Shown here in pieces: positions 1 through 8,653 of a DNA stretch of 38,927 nt (position 1 is the stretch's first letter; the number at the start of each line of letters is the position of its first letter). The stretch comes from an uncultured Lachnospiraceae bacterium (GTDB lineage: Bacteria > Bacillota > Clostridia > Lachnospirales > Lachnospiraceae): the NCBI GenBank assembly GCA_910577655.1, contig CAJTOW010000023.1, positions 1 to 38,927 on the forward strand, read 5' to 3'. The notes beneath the pieces were generated by a model. It did no database searches and was not told where the DNA came from. It worked only from the letters and a program-made list of their open reading frames with translations. The position numbers were made by a program, and so were the translations under genes.

Positions 1-2
1 TG

Positions 3-56
3 GGTCCTTTTTTTAGCAGATTTCTGCAAGCTTAGAGTTTCTGCATCCGAAACCCA
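3..56. repeat. Partial copy of the long hairpin element
   Basis: About 54 bp at the left edge match, in reverse complement, part of the left arm of the ~200-bp hairpin at 35831-36030. Shared landmarks are AGCAGATTTCTGC, TTAGAGTTTCTGCATCCG and the outer GGTCC. Only a few positions differ. The element runs off the window, so its other arm cannot be seen. It ends 14 bp from the stop codon of the carrier gene and may act as its 3' hairpin. Confidence 0.75.
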
Positions 57-69
57 TGATTTTCTTTTC

Positions 70-1365
70 TCAAATATGGAACAGATTAAACAACCCCAGG
101 GTAGCAACGACAGCCACAGACACCGGAATGATAATCGCTACTGGTATCATCCAGCTGGAGAGCTGATCCTTCACCTTCAGATCCGGACAGCCTGCAATGG
201 TCATGGCTCCGCCAGTGGAGAAGGGGGATACAGAGGAACTCATGGCCCCGATAAAAATGCAGGAAAACAGCATAACCGGGTTCAGCCCCAGATTGGCAGA
301 CAAGCCCTCCACCATAGGATACAGAAGGGGACATACTACTCCCGTGCCACTGGAGAAGAAGCTTAAAAATGCCGCAAATCCTACCAGCGCCGCCGGTACG
401 AACATCTTTGGGATACTGTTGCTCATGATATTGGCTATGGCATCCGTCATGCCTGCATCCTTGGCTATGCCAAGAAGCATGGACATTCCCGCAATCAGGA
501 TCAGGGTATTCATGGGAATCTTCCGGATTACCTCTTTCTCATCCCCCAGTTTCATAAAGACAGAACAGATTGCCGCAAATACCATCACCGACTGGGGCTG
601 GCACAGAGCCGCAACCCGGGAAACAAACGGGGTCTTCACCCAGGTATTGAGAACGGCCGGAATTACCATGGCAACCAGGGCCACCAGCAGCAGAACCAGC
701 TGTTTTTTCTGAGTCGGATTGAATTTTTCCGGTTTCTTCACGTCAACCCGCTCTGCCTTGTAGCCCTTAAAAATGATGTAACAGACTGCAATAACCAGCA
801 GCTGCTTGATGCAGGCGTTGATCCATACATAATAGCTGATCTGGGTGGCGTTTTCTACATAAGCCGTCCCTTCAATCAGGCTTTTGGAGATCACGCCACC
901 GAATCCATTGATGGGGTTGTCCCCTCCGATGGTAGTGGCACAAGCCACGGCAATGGCCAGAAGAACCGGATGAATCCCAGCGCTCAGTCCAATGGCAAAC
1001 GCAAGGGGCCCGATAATCGCCGGTGTGGATGCACCTGCTCCCAGAAATGCCACCACCGCGCACACTACAGTAATCACCCAGGGAATCAGCTTCGCATTTC
1101 CATTGAGGGCATACAAAAGATTCTCTGCCAGCAGATCCATCGTGCCGTTGTTGGTAGCATAATTAAAAAACAACGCAATTGCCAGCAGATAGAAAACAAT
1201 ACTGGTGGGCCAGTAGCTGATCACCGTAGACACCTTTCCTCCGTCCACCAGCAGAACCCCGATCAGAAAAGCAAATCCCATAGCCACAATTCCCGCGTTT
1301 ACCTTAAACTTCCAGCCAATAATAATTGCCAGCACAATAGCAATCAAAGAAATGGTTAATGTCAT
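70..1365 (-). CDS. SLC13/MatC-like dicarboxylate permease
   Basis: A 431-residue polytopic membrane protein with about 11-12 hydrophobic segments and almost no soluble domain. The only long hydrophilic stretch is a basic loop around residues 205-222. Small-residue-rich re-entrant stretches (GAGASTPAIIGPLAF near 110, TTIGGDNPINGFGG near 147 and SSGTGVVCPLLYPMVEG near 342) are typical of the ion-transporter superfamily that includes SLC13 and MatC, which carry di- and tricarboxylates with Na+ or H+. It starts 9 bp after the stop of the PrpD-family gene on the same strand, so the two are almost certainly co-transcribed and the carrier probably imports that enzyme's substrate. The exact substrate cannot be read from sequence. 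Confidence 0.8.
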   Translation of the reverse strand: MTLTISLIAIVLAIIIGWKFKVNAGIVAMGFAFLIGVLLVDGGKVSTVISYWPTSIVFYLLAIALFFNYATNNGTMDLLAENLLYALNGNAKLIPWVITVVCAVVAFLGAGASTPAIIGPLAFAIGLSAGIHPVLLAIAVACATTIGGDNPINGFGGVISKSLIEGTAYVENATQISYYVWINACIKQLLVIAVCYIIFKGYKAERVDVKKPEKFNPTQKKQLVLLLVALVAMVIPAVLNTWVKTPFVSRVAALCQPQSVMVFAAICSVFMKLGDEKEVIRKIPMNTLILIAGMSMLLGIAKDAGMTDAIANIMSNSIPKMFVPAALVGFAAFLSFFSSGTGVVCPLLYPMVEGLSANLGLNPVMLFSCIFIGAMSSSVSPFSTGGAMTIAGCPDLKVKDQLSSWMIPVAIIIPVSVAVVATLGLFNLFHI

Positions 1366-1374
1366 ATTTCCTCC

Positions 1375-2751
1375 TTACAATAATGATGTAAACTTCCCAA
1401 TATCATCTACTGTCTCCAGGTTTTTCACCACCTGGATCATCTGTTCCATCCGTTCCCCGGACACCGGAATCAGACTGTGTTTTGCGCAGGCCCGCAGTTT
1501 CTTCTCCAGTTCCTCAAAGGAGGTATCCCCCACGGCAGCTCCTTCCTCCGTGTAGAAATAATGGAAGGCTTCTCCTCTGGCATATATGGTCACATCCGTG
1601 TTCATTCCCTCTGTCTTCCCCCAGCTTTCCACAGTCTCGTGGGTAAATCTGGCAGCCAGACCAAGAACCTTTTCATCCGAAAATGCCTCCGGCAGAAAAT
1701 CATCCAGGGTCACATCCTTTCGGACCAGAGCCACGGAAGCCGTGTAGGGGATGCTGAATTTCCCGATGATTGAGGTGGACGGCGCCTTGCGGATTTCCTC
1801 CGGCTCCACCAGCATCCGGTTTCGCTGGGATACCTTCACGTGAACCCTTTCAATCTCCTCTGGTCTGATGGAATGCTCTGCCGCCAGGGCCTTCACGGCT
1901 ATGATAGCCGGATGTGTTCCGGCACAACTGGGCCACAGCTTAAAGTACAGACTTCCCGCATAATATCTTTCCCCAAGACCGTCCACCACCCGTTCCAGAC
2001 TGCAGTTATCCCGGGCATATGCATGGTAAAAGCCCAGCTTTCCTTCCAAAGGCTCCTGGAATCCGTTAAGGCCCCGGGCTGCGATCTGGCCGCTAAGAAC
2101 CGCATTCCTGGCAGAAAATGCTTCCCGGACAGACCGGACCACGGTTTTGGAATTGTTCATAAGCTCTGAACTGCAGGTCGTCTGGCACAGATTGAAGCTG
2201 AAGGCGTCCACAATCTGCTTCGGCGTCAGCTCCAAAAGCCTGCAGACCGCAGCCACCGCCCCATAAGAGGTGTAGACCGTGGGCATATAATACCCGTGTT
2301 TTTCCAGATCCTCATTGGCTCCCAGGGATATCCTGCAGGCCACCTCACTGCCCAGCACCAAAGCGGTCAGAAACTTCTTTCCGTCCACATTGCCAAGCCT
2401 TTCGGCTATTGCCAGTGCCGCCGGAAATGTAGACGCATTGGAGTGAACCACTGCATCCATCTGGGTATCCCCAAAATCCAGGGAATGGGCCATGGCACCG
2501 TTGGCAAAGGCGGCCCATCCTGCCGGAAGCTTTTTCCCGAAACCGATGACCGTAGCTTCCCCGGTTCCCTGACAGCTGTTCTCCACTGCCAGCTCCACGA
2601 AATCACGGCACCCGTCTCCCAGAGTCGCCGCTCCCAGGGTGATCCCCACCCCGTCCAACACCGATTTTTTCTGAGTCTCAAACACAGCTTTGGGAATATC
2701 CTCATAGTTTGTCCCCGCAATAAATTCTGCAAGCCGGTAACTGATCCCCAT
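1375..2751 (-). CDS. MmgE/PrpD family protein
   Basis: 458 residues, the normal length for the MmgE/PrpD family. That family includes 2-methylcitrate dehydratase, cis-aconitate decarboxylase and iminodisuccinate epimerase. Typical family stretches are the N-terminal FIAGTNYEDIPKAVFETQKK, the helical-domain motif NGAMAHSLDFGDTQMD (about residues 84-99) with the Asp and His region that lines the active site, and the C-terminal lid after about residue 270. GGAGGGAAATCA precedes the ATG. It is first in a leftward pair with the SLC13-type carrier and divergent from a glycyl radical enzyme gene. The family acts on branched di- and tricarboxylates, which fits the neighbouring carrier. Which reaction applies is unknown, and the other genes of a methylcitrate cycle are absent here. 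Confidence 0.85.
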   Translation of the reverse strand: MGISYRLAEFIAGTNYEDIPKAVFETQKKSVLDGVGITLGAATLGDGCRDFVELAVENSCQGTGEATVIGFGKKLPAGWAAFANGAMAHSLDFGDTQMDAVVHSNASTFPAALAIAERLGNVDGKKFLTALVLGSEVACRISLGANEDLEKHGYYMPTVYTSYGAVAAVCRLLELTPKQIVDAFSFNLCQTTCSSELMNNSKTVVRSVREAFSARNAVLSGQIAARGLNGFQEPLEGKLGFYHAYARDNCSLERVVDGLGERYYAGSLYFKLWPSCAGTHPAIIAVKALAAEHSIRPEEIERVHVKVSQRNRMLVEPEEIRKAPSTSIIGKFSIPYTASVALVRKDVTLDDFLPEAFSDEKVLGLAARFTHETVESWGKTEGMNTDVTIYARGEAFHYFYTEEGAAVGDTSFEELEKKLRACAKHSLIPVSGERMEQMIQVVKNLETVDDIGKFTSLL

Positions 2752-3087
2752 TGATTTCCCTCCATTCCTTGTTGAATTACTGTGGCTTGTTACATTTTTA
2801 TCATCTTAGCATCTGTCGTTTATTTCCGACAATATTTTTAGTCAAAGCAGAAGGAATCTGTGCAGAACGCACATGACATTTTTAGAAATCTGTGCACGTG
2901 ACACATTAGAAAGAGGCTTTGGACATCCGCCAGAACTCCGGCAAAACATGTGCATTTCAACCATATGATTTCCCACATCCCCTCTATATAATAGAGACAG
3001 ATGCCGGAACCTGGCCTGTGTACCTGGCTCAGCCGGACAAAAAGATGCACCCCGTGAACAGTAGCTAATAAAAAGGAGAGGGAATTC
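2752..3087. promoter_or_regulatory. Divergent control region, PrpD pair / GRE genes
   Basis: This 336-bp region holds no gene. It separates the leftward PrpD-carrier pair from the rightward GRE genes, so it should carry promoters for both. Two near-repeats lie 32 bp apart: AATCTGTGCA at 2855-2864 and at 2887-2896. Each is followed within a few bases by a CACATGACA/CACGTGACAC block, making about three helical turns between copies, as expected for an activator or repressor site. A possible rightward -10, TATAAT, is at 2987-2992 with no good -35, consistent with an activator-dependent promoter. An AAGGAGAG site precedes the ATG at 3088. The PucR-type regulator at 6970-8553 is a candidate binding partner (inference). 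Confidence 0.5.
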
Positions 3088-4050
3088 ATGTACGAGAGAA
3101 TCGAACGGATCAAAAAACGTGTAATTGTAGATCACTATCCAATCTGTATTGAAAAATACCGTATCACCGCGGACGTACTGGAAGAGTCCAGGCATGATCC
3201 GGCCATGGTGCAGCGGGGTAAGATGCTGAAGGCTTATGCAGAGCGGATGCCCATTGCCATTGCTGATGATGAACTGATTGTGGGGCTGGGCGCATCCAAA
3301 CCCATGGGACTGGAGATCGACCCCAACTACGGGATCTGGACCCAGGACGAAATCGACAGCCTGATTGAAGACGGTTATGAGATGTCCAGACAAGACCAGA
3401 TGGACTTACAGGAGCTGAACCGCCACCACGATCCGGCCACCCAGATCGGTATGCAGGGAGATATTTTCTATGAACAGGAGGATGAACGGATCTTAAAGCT
3501 TCTCAAGGCCGGCCTGATACTTCCGCCCTGGAAGGACAAAGCCCAGGGGCGCGGTGTAGGCGGCGGCTACGCACAGAGCGGTCTGGGTCTTGGCCCCAGC
3601 CTGGTGCTTCTTATGGTGGATTACTCAAAGATCCTGGCAGACCGTTACTCCGCCCTGGCTGCCCAGATGGCAGAGAAAGAGACGGATCCGGTCCGCAGGG
3701 CCGAACTGACCGTCATCAGTGAGACCTGTGCGTGGATCCCCAGGAACAAGCCCCGCACCTTCCGGGAGGCCATCCAGTGCTTCTGGTTCCAGTTCCTTAT
3801 GTTAAGCCCCAGCACTACCCTGCCGGGAGGCCGTTTTGACCAGTATATGTATCCGTTCTATGAAGCCGACCTGAATGCCGGACGCATCACCTGCGAGGAA
3901 GCGGTGGAGCTGCTCTGCTGTATGCGTTTAAAGGACATGGAGCTGAACCGCACTTCCGGAAAAAACAACCGCAAGAAAAATGCCGGACATGAACAAAGGA
4001 TGATGACAAATCCTCCCTGTAGGGCGCCAGATCCCCCACTCCATACATAA
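3088..4050 (+). pseudogene. Truncated glycyl radical enzyme (N-terminal part)
   Basis: Residues 1-300 are clearly homologous to the N-terminal third of the intact GRE just downstream (shared GASKP.GLE, LPPWKD and GRFDQYMYPFYE stretches). Two lesions are visible. About 46 residues present in the downstream copy (NEGARG through WVRFAG) are missing in frame at about residue 195. After the KKNAG motif (base 3987) the reading frame enters unrelated DNA and stops 20 codons later. The catalytic Cys loop and the glycyl radical loop are both absent, so the product cannot be a working radical enzyme. The start (AAGGAGAG upstream) still looks intact, so the message may be made and translated. Confidence 0.85.
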
Positions 4051-4066
4051 CCAGTTTTTCCCCCAT
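3983..4066 (-). pseudogene. 5' scrap of a gene, CapA-like N-terminus
   Basis: Reading leftward from an ATG at 4066 with AAAGGAGTG seven bases upstream, about 28 codons encode MGEKLVMYGVGDLAPYRED and a few more residues before running antisense into the truncated GRE. The GDLAP.RED pattern resembles the N-terminus of clostridial CapA-family (poly-gamma-glutamate synthesis-like) phosphoesterases. I infer that a single deletion joined the 3' part of this gene to the middle of the convergent GRE gene near base 3988. The good ribosome binding site argues that this was once a real gene start. The family call rests on a short stretch. Confidence 0.45.
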
Positions 4067-4459
4067 ACAGTACACTCCTTTCCGCAGGCTTTTTCTCCCA
4101 CAGCTTCTATTTGTAAACAATGTCAACACATGGCTTCATTCTAGCAGAATCTCTTTTTATACAATATATTCAATCAATCCAATTATTTTTTCAAAAACAT
4201 GTTCAAAATAAACATGGTCGGATCGTAACAGTTCTCGGGGTATCTGTACTGTTACGCCGGATCCTCTTGTGCTTGGCGCACATTTCCTGGCCCCCAGGCT
4301 GTGCAGCCTTTACAATTCGTGCAGGATCCCCATAAAATCCTTGCAAAATCCCCGGACACAGTGCTACGTTTAAGATATTACATGGATGAATATCCGCTGC
4401 CGGCTGTCCCGGCAGCCCTTTCAGAAACATTTACATGACAAAAAAGGAGGATCCCTACT
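4067..4459. other. Intergenic region upstream of the intact GRE
   Basis: Nearly 400 bp without an intact gene. The left part is AT-rich and would have been the promoter of the leftward CapA-like scrap. A 31-bp palindromic repeat sits at 4225-4255. The right end carries a strong ribosome binding site, AAAGGAGG, about 9 bases before the ATG at 4460. I see no convincing rightward promoter, so the GRE may be read from the promoter upstream of the truncated copy or from an activator-dependent one. Confidence 0.5.
4225..4255. repeat. 31-bp palindromic REP-like unit
   Basis: An imperfect palindrome with ends GTAACAGTTC and GTACTGTTAC around a CGGGGTATCT core. Its reverse complement matches the 31-bp unit at 36883-36913 at all but a few positions. 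It lies between the truncated and intact GRE genes. Confidence 0.8.
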
Positions 4460-6871
4460 ATGACCGACCGCGTAAAACGCATGAAAGAAAGTCTCCACAT
4501 CAGCAAATACCCTCTGTGCGTGGAGCTGTTCCGTCTTGCCAATGAATCCCTGGAGAAGACCGGCGGCGAGCCTATGCTGCTGCGCCGTTCCAAATTACAT
4601 GCCAATATCCTGGACAATATTACCATCTTCATCGAGCCCGATGACCTGCTGTGCGGAAGCGGCGCTTCCAAGCCCTTTGGCCTGGAAATGCAGTATGAGT
4701 ATGGCGTCTGGACCAAAGACGAGGTGGAAAGCTTAAAGAGCGAGATCTACACCATCACTCCCGAGGACGAGGAGGAGCTGTACCGCCTTAATGAACGCTT
4801 CGCAGGCAACACCGCCAACAGCAACCTGGTGGAGACCATGGGCAAATCCCTGGGACAGAATGAGCGGCTGTGGCCCTTTATGAAATCCGGCACCATCCTT
4901 CCTCCCTGGAAGGACCGTCAGGGCGGCTCCGGCGGCGGCTTCGCCATGTCCGGCTACGGCCTTGGCCCCGGCTTCTCCCTGGTAGCTGTGGACTACGCCC
5001 GTATCCTCAATGAAGGTGCCAGAGGTATCATCCAGGAGGCAAAACAGTGTCTGGCCAATCTGCGGTATGAAAGCGCAGATACCATTGAGAAACGGAACTT
5101 CTGGGAAGGCGTGGTCATCGTGTTCGAGGCCTGGGTCCGGTTCGCGGGACGCTACGCGGCTCTTGCCGATAAGATGGCTGCCCAGGAGAAGGATCCGGCA
5201 CGCGCCGCCGAGCTAAAGGAAATGGCACGCATTTGCCGCAAGGTTCCCTACGAGCCTGCAGAAACCTTCCGGGAGGCACTCCAGAGTTTCTGGTTCACCT
5301 TCCTCATGTGCTGCCCCAGCCCCACCACCAGCGCGGGACGCTTTGACCAGTATATGTATCCCTTCTATAAAAAGGATGTGGAAGCGGGTATCATTACCGA
5401 TGAGGAGGTTCTGGAGCTTCTGGAGATCATGCGCTGCAAATGCATGAAGATCAACCGTGTGTCCGGCAAGGCCAACCGGGCCAAGAACGCCGGTATGGCC
5501 AAGTGGTACAACTGGACCATCGGAGGCGTGAAGGCAGACGGAAGCGACGCAACCAACGAGCTTAGCTATCTTTTGCTGGAGGCTGCCCAGGATACCCACC
5601 TGCCCCATCATACGGTCACGGTCCGTGTCCATGCCGGCACACCCTTAAAGCTTATGATCAAGGCCCTGGAATGCGTCCGCAGCGGTATCGGTATGCCGGC
5701 TTTTGTGGGAGACGAAAGCTATATCAATTTTTTCACCAGCCAGAGTCATGAAAACCGCCTTACCCTTGAAGAAGCCCGGGACTGGTGCTGTACCGGCTGT
5801 GTGGACGGCAATGTCCAGGCCCTGACCCGCACCCAGGTGGCCTGCTTCTTCATAATCCCCCAGGCAATGGATATCGCCCTGCATAACGGCTACTGCCGCT
5901 ATACCAGGGAAATGGTCGGAAAGCCCGTGGGAGACGTGAAAGAAATGCAGTCCTTTGAAGAAATCAAAGAAGCGGTCTTTGAAGAAATCCGCTATCTGAT
6001 GCGCATGGCCAACGAGCGGATCAATGTGGAAATGATCGCGGAAAAGGATCTGTTCCCGGATGTATTCCGGTCCAGCCTCATGAAGGATGGGGTAAAGACC
6101 GGCAAAGATATGTTCAACAGGAGATTTGATTTTGAAAACGGCGCCGTCCTGGGAGCTGTAGGTGCCGTCAATGCAGGCAACGGTCTATATGCCATGAAGA
6201 AGCTGATCTTTGATGAGAAGAAATATACCATGACCCAGCTTATGGAGGCCCTGGATGCTGACTGGGAAGGCTATGACGCCATGCGCAAAGACTTTATGGA
6301 TCAGCCCAAATATGGCAACAATATCCCTGAGGTGGATGCACTGGTGGCAGACATGTACCAGCTCCATGCGGATACCTGCTTAAGCCTGCCATGTGTATAC
6401 GGCGATTCCTTAAAGCCCAATGCCATCTCCATCTCCGCGCACCAGCCGGGCGGAGCTGTCACCGGCGCCACCCCGGACGGAAGAAAGGGCGGGGAAATCC
6501 TGGCAGACGCTTCCCTGTCACCGGCCCATGGCACTGACACCCACGGCCCCATTTCCGTGTTCCAGAGTGCCATGAAGGTGAACCAGGATCCCTACCAGGG
6601 TACCCTGATGAACATGAAGTTCCATCCCTCGGCCTTAAAGACCGAATCAGATCTGGCCAAGCTGGGAAGCATGATCCAGACCTATCTGACCCACGGCGGC
6701 AAGCATGTACAGTTCAATGTGGTGAATAAGGAAGAGATGGTGGATGCCAAAGACCATCCGGATGACCATCCGGAACTGGTAGTCCGGGTAGCGGGATACA
6801 GTGCTTACTTTACGCGGCTGACACCTGGAATCCAGGATGAGGTGATCAACCGGATGAATCATGAGCTGTAA
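4460..6871 (+). CDS. Glycyl radical enzyme, unassigned subclass
   Basis: 803 residues, full length for a PFL-like glycyl radical enzyme. The C-terminal glycyl loop RVAGYSAYF places the radical on Gly779, and the following IQDEVINR is typical. The catalytic loop is DWCCTGCVDGN, with the thiyl Cys at 447. Most eliminating GREs and hydroxyphenylacetate decarboxylase have Cys-X-Glu here. This protein has Cys-Val-Asp, and the loop carries two further Cys residues, so its reaction cannot be assigned by motif. The C-terminal third most resembles the decarboxylase/X-succinate synthase side of the family. No activating radical-SAM enzyme is encoded in the window, so one must act in trans or lie outside. 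It is preceded by AAAGGAGG and followed 8 bp later by the PucR-type regulator frame. Confidence 0.9.
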   Translation: MTDRVKRMKESLHISKYPLCVELFRLANESLEKTGGEPMLLRRSKLHANILDNITIFIEPDDLLCGSGASKPFGLEMQYEYGVWTKDEVESLKSEIYTITPEDEEELYRLNERFAGNTANSNLVETMGKSLGQNERLWPFMKSGTILPPWKDRQGGSGGGFAMSGYGLGPGFSLVAVDYARILNEGARGIIQEAKQCLANLRYESADTIEKRNFWEGVVIVFEAWVRFAGRYAALADKMAAQEKDPARAAELKEMARICRKVPYEPAETFREALQSFWFTFLMCCPSPTTSAGRFDQYMYPFYKKDVEAGIITDEEVLELLEIMRCKCMKINRVSGKANRAKNAGMAKWYNWTIGGVKADGSDATNELSYLLLEAAQDTHLPHHTVTVRVHAGTPLKLMIKALECVRSGIGMPAFVGDESYINFFTSQSHENRLTLEEARDWCCTGCVDGNVQALTRTQVACFFIIPQAMDIALHNGYCRYTREMVGKPVGDVKEMQSFEEIKEAVFEEIRYLMRMANERINVEMIAEKDLFPDVFRSSLMKDGVKTGKDMFNRRFDFENGAVLGAVGAVNAGNGLYAMKKLIFDEKKYTMTQLMEALDADWEGYDAMRKDFMDQPKYGNNIPEVDALVADMYQLHADTCLSLPCVYGDSLKPNAISISAHQPGGAVTGATPDGRKGGEILADASLSPAHGTDTHGPISVFQSAMKVNQDPYQGTLMNMKFHPSALKTESDLAKLGSMIQTYLTHGGKHVQFNVVNKEEMVDAKDHPDDHPELVVRVAGYSAYFTRLTPGIQDEVINRMNHEL

Positions 6872-6969
6872 GCTATCGCTTGCTCTCGTCCAATTTATTT
6901 AGTAAACTGAATGCAGAATTGCAGAACCGTCACCTGATGTATTGGTTAAGAGAAGGAGAATTGCAGATC

Positions 6970-8553
6970 ATGTTGAATATCCGGTACCTGATAGATGCAC
7001 TGAAAAATACCGTCCTTGAGCAAAGGACGGGCACCAGGGACTTAACTGATTTTCAGGGAATCATTCTGCTGAAAAACCAGTCAAAGCTTCTGGGTAATTA
7101 TCTGTATGTAGGGATGCTTTCTGACGGGCTGCGTCTCCTCAAGCAGTGCCGCCCAGAGCTTCCGGTGACTATGTTTCTGTCTGCGGAAGATGTGAACCAC
7201 GTACAGCTGCCTGACGGCACCATGCACAATCTGATTGTCTCCGCCCTGGATATTTTTGATATCTATAACCGGATCAATATTCTGGTTCAGAACTATCATC
7301 ACTGGTCCCGCACCCTGCGGGAGGCCCTCTGCTCCGGCGCGGGCCTTCCGCTGCTTCTGGAAAAGGCTTCGGATATGCTCCAATGCCAGCTTTTTGTCCT
7401 GAATCCGGGCTTTAAGCTGATCGCTGGAAGCGGAAAGCTATATTTTGAGGAACCGGTGGGCCGGGAGCTTTCGGACAAGGGATATCTGTCCTATGAATCC
7501 TCCCTGGGCCTTCTGACCGGAGGCTCTGCGGCTTCCCCGGAAAATCCTTACAGGCAGATCGTCACACCTCTGGTCACCTACCATATCTGTGAGATCCGGC
7601 ACAACCGCTATACTCTGGCCACCCTGCTGCTTCCGGCCCACCGGGATCTGGAGCATATTGACCTTCAGCACCTGCTTCTGGAGCTGGCCGGGATCACGGA
7701 GAACCTGCTGCTGGGCGATGAGGAGACCTTCCTCCAGCAGGACGCCCTGTGCGCCTCCTTTATCCAGGATATTGTGGAAGAACATCTGACAGATGCCACT
7801 GAGATCGAGAACCGTATTCAGTTTCTTCCTCATAAGGTAAAGTCCTTTGCCGCCTTTATCCTCATCCGTTTTGATACAACACGGCTTCCCAATCCACCCT
7901 ACAGCTATATCCTGCGGACTCTGGGAGACCTTTTCCCGGATGCTGGCATGGCTGTATACAAAAACGATATTGTCATTCTCCATTCCCAGGAGGAGCGTCC
8001 CCTGAAAAATCTGGATTTTGACTATGACAAGCTTGCCCTTGTCCTTGAAAATTATCACGCCTATGCCGGCATCAGCAATGCCTCCCGCCACCGTATCCGG
8101 CTGCGGACATTGTACCTGCTTGCCAACGAATCCATCCGTCTGGGACGCAGCCTCTACCGGAAGGGCCTTCCGGAGAGAATCTTTTCCTATGAGGATTACA
8201 GCCTTTATTATATCGTTTCCCTATGTGCAACCCAGTTTATGGATCTGCACCACCATGACGACCTGATCTATCTGATCCATCCCTCCATTATCAAAATCTG
8301 TCGTTATGATGCCACCCACAAGACCAATCTGCGGGATGTGCTGTTCTACTATCTGCTCTGCGGCTGCAGCCTGAACAGAACCGCCGCTGCCATGTACATG
8401 CACCGTAACACAGTGCTCAACAAGCTGAACCGGATCAATGAAATCACCGAGATTCCCCTGGAAGACGGATACACCCAGCAGCGTATGATCATGTCCTGTA
8501 TCATTATGCGGTATTATGAGGATTATCTGCATTTGTCCATACGGCTTGTGTAA
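6970..8553 (+). CDS. PucR-type helix-turn-helix regulator
   Basis: The C-terminal 60 residues (LRDVLFYYLLCGCSLNRTAAAMYMHRNTVLNKLNRINE) are a PucR/CdaR-type HTH_30 domain. The preceding ~450 residues are a sensor region without recognisable catalytic motifs. The frame is open back to a TTG at 6880, but I prefer the ATG at 6970 (527 aa), which has AGAAGGAG 11 bases upstream. Regulators of this family are usually activators of neighbouring catabolic genes and respond to a pathway metabolite. Its position directly behind the GRE suggests control of the GRE and perhaps of the PrpD-carrier pair (inference). An alternative start would add up to 30 residues. Confidence 0.85.
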   Translation: MLNIRYLIDALKNTVLEQRTGTRDLTDFQGIILLKNQSKLLGNYLYVGMLSDGLRLLKQCRPELPVTMFLSAEDVNHVQLPDGTMHNLIVSALDIFDIYNRINILVQNYHHWSRTLREALCSGAGLPLLLEKASDMLQCQLFVLNPGFKLIAGSGKLYFEEPVGRELSDKGYLSYESSLGLLTGGSAASPENPYRQIVTPLVTYHICEIRHNRYTLATLLLPAHRDLEHIDLQHLLLELAGITENLLLGDEETFLQQDALCASFIQDIVEEHLTDATEIENRIQFLPHKVKSFAAFILIRFDTTRLPNPPYSYILRTLGDLFPDAGMAVYKNDIVILHSQEERPLKNLDFDYDKLALVLENYHAYAGISNASRHRIRLRTLYLLANESIRLGRSLYRKGLPERIFSYEDYSLYYIVSLCATQFMDLHHHDDLIYLIHPSIIKICRYDATHKTNLRDVLFYYLLCGCSLNRTAAAMYMHRNTVLNKLNRINEITEIPLEDGYTQQRMIMSCIIMRYYEDYLHLSIRLV

Positions 8554-8600
8554 TGGGGTGAAACCTGGCACCAGCACCTTCTCCCCATTCTGATAAATCA

Positions 8601-8646
8601 GACGGGCTTCCTGCCCCCGGAAAATACCGGGGACAGGAAGCCCGTC
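8601..8646. terminator. Convergent-gene hairpin
   Basis: A strong stem: GACGGGCTTCCTG pairs with CAGGAAGCCCGTC, extended by CCCCGG/CCGGGG around an AAAATA loop. It lies between the rightward regulator gene and the leftward GH1 remnant, so it probably stops transcription from both sides. There is no long T run, so it is a probable rather than certain intrinsic terminator. Confidence 0.6.
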
Positions 8647-8653
8647 TCAGCTG

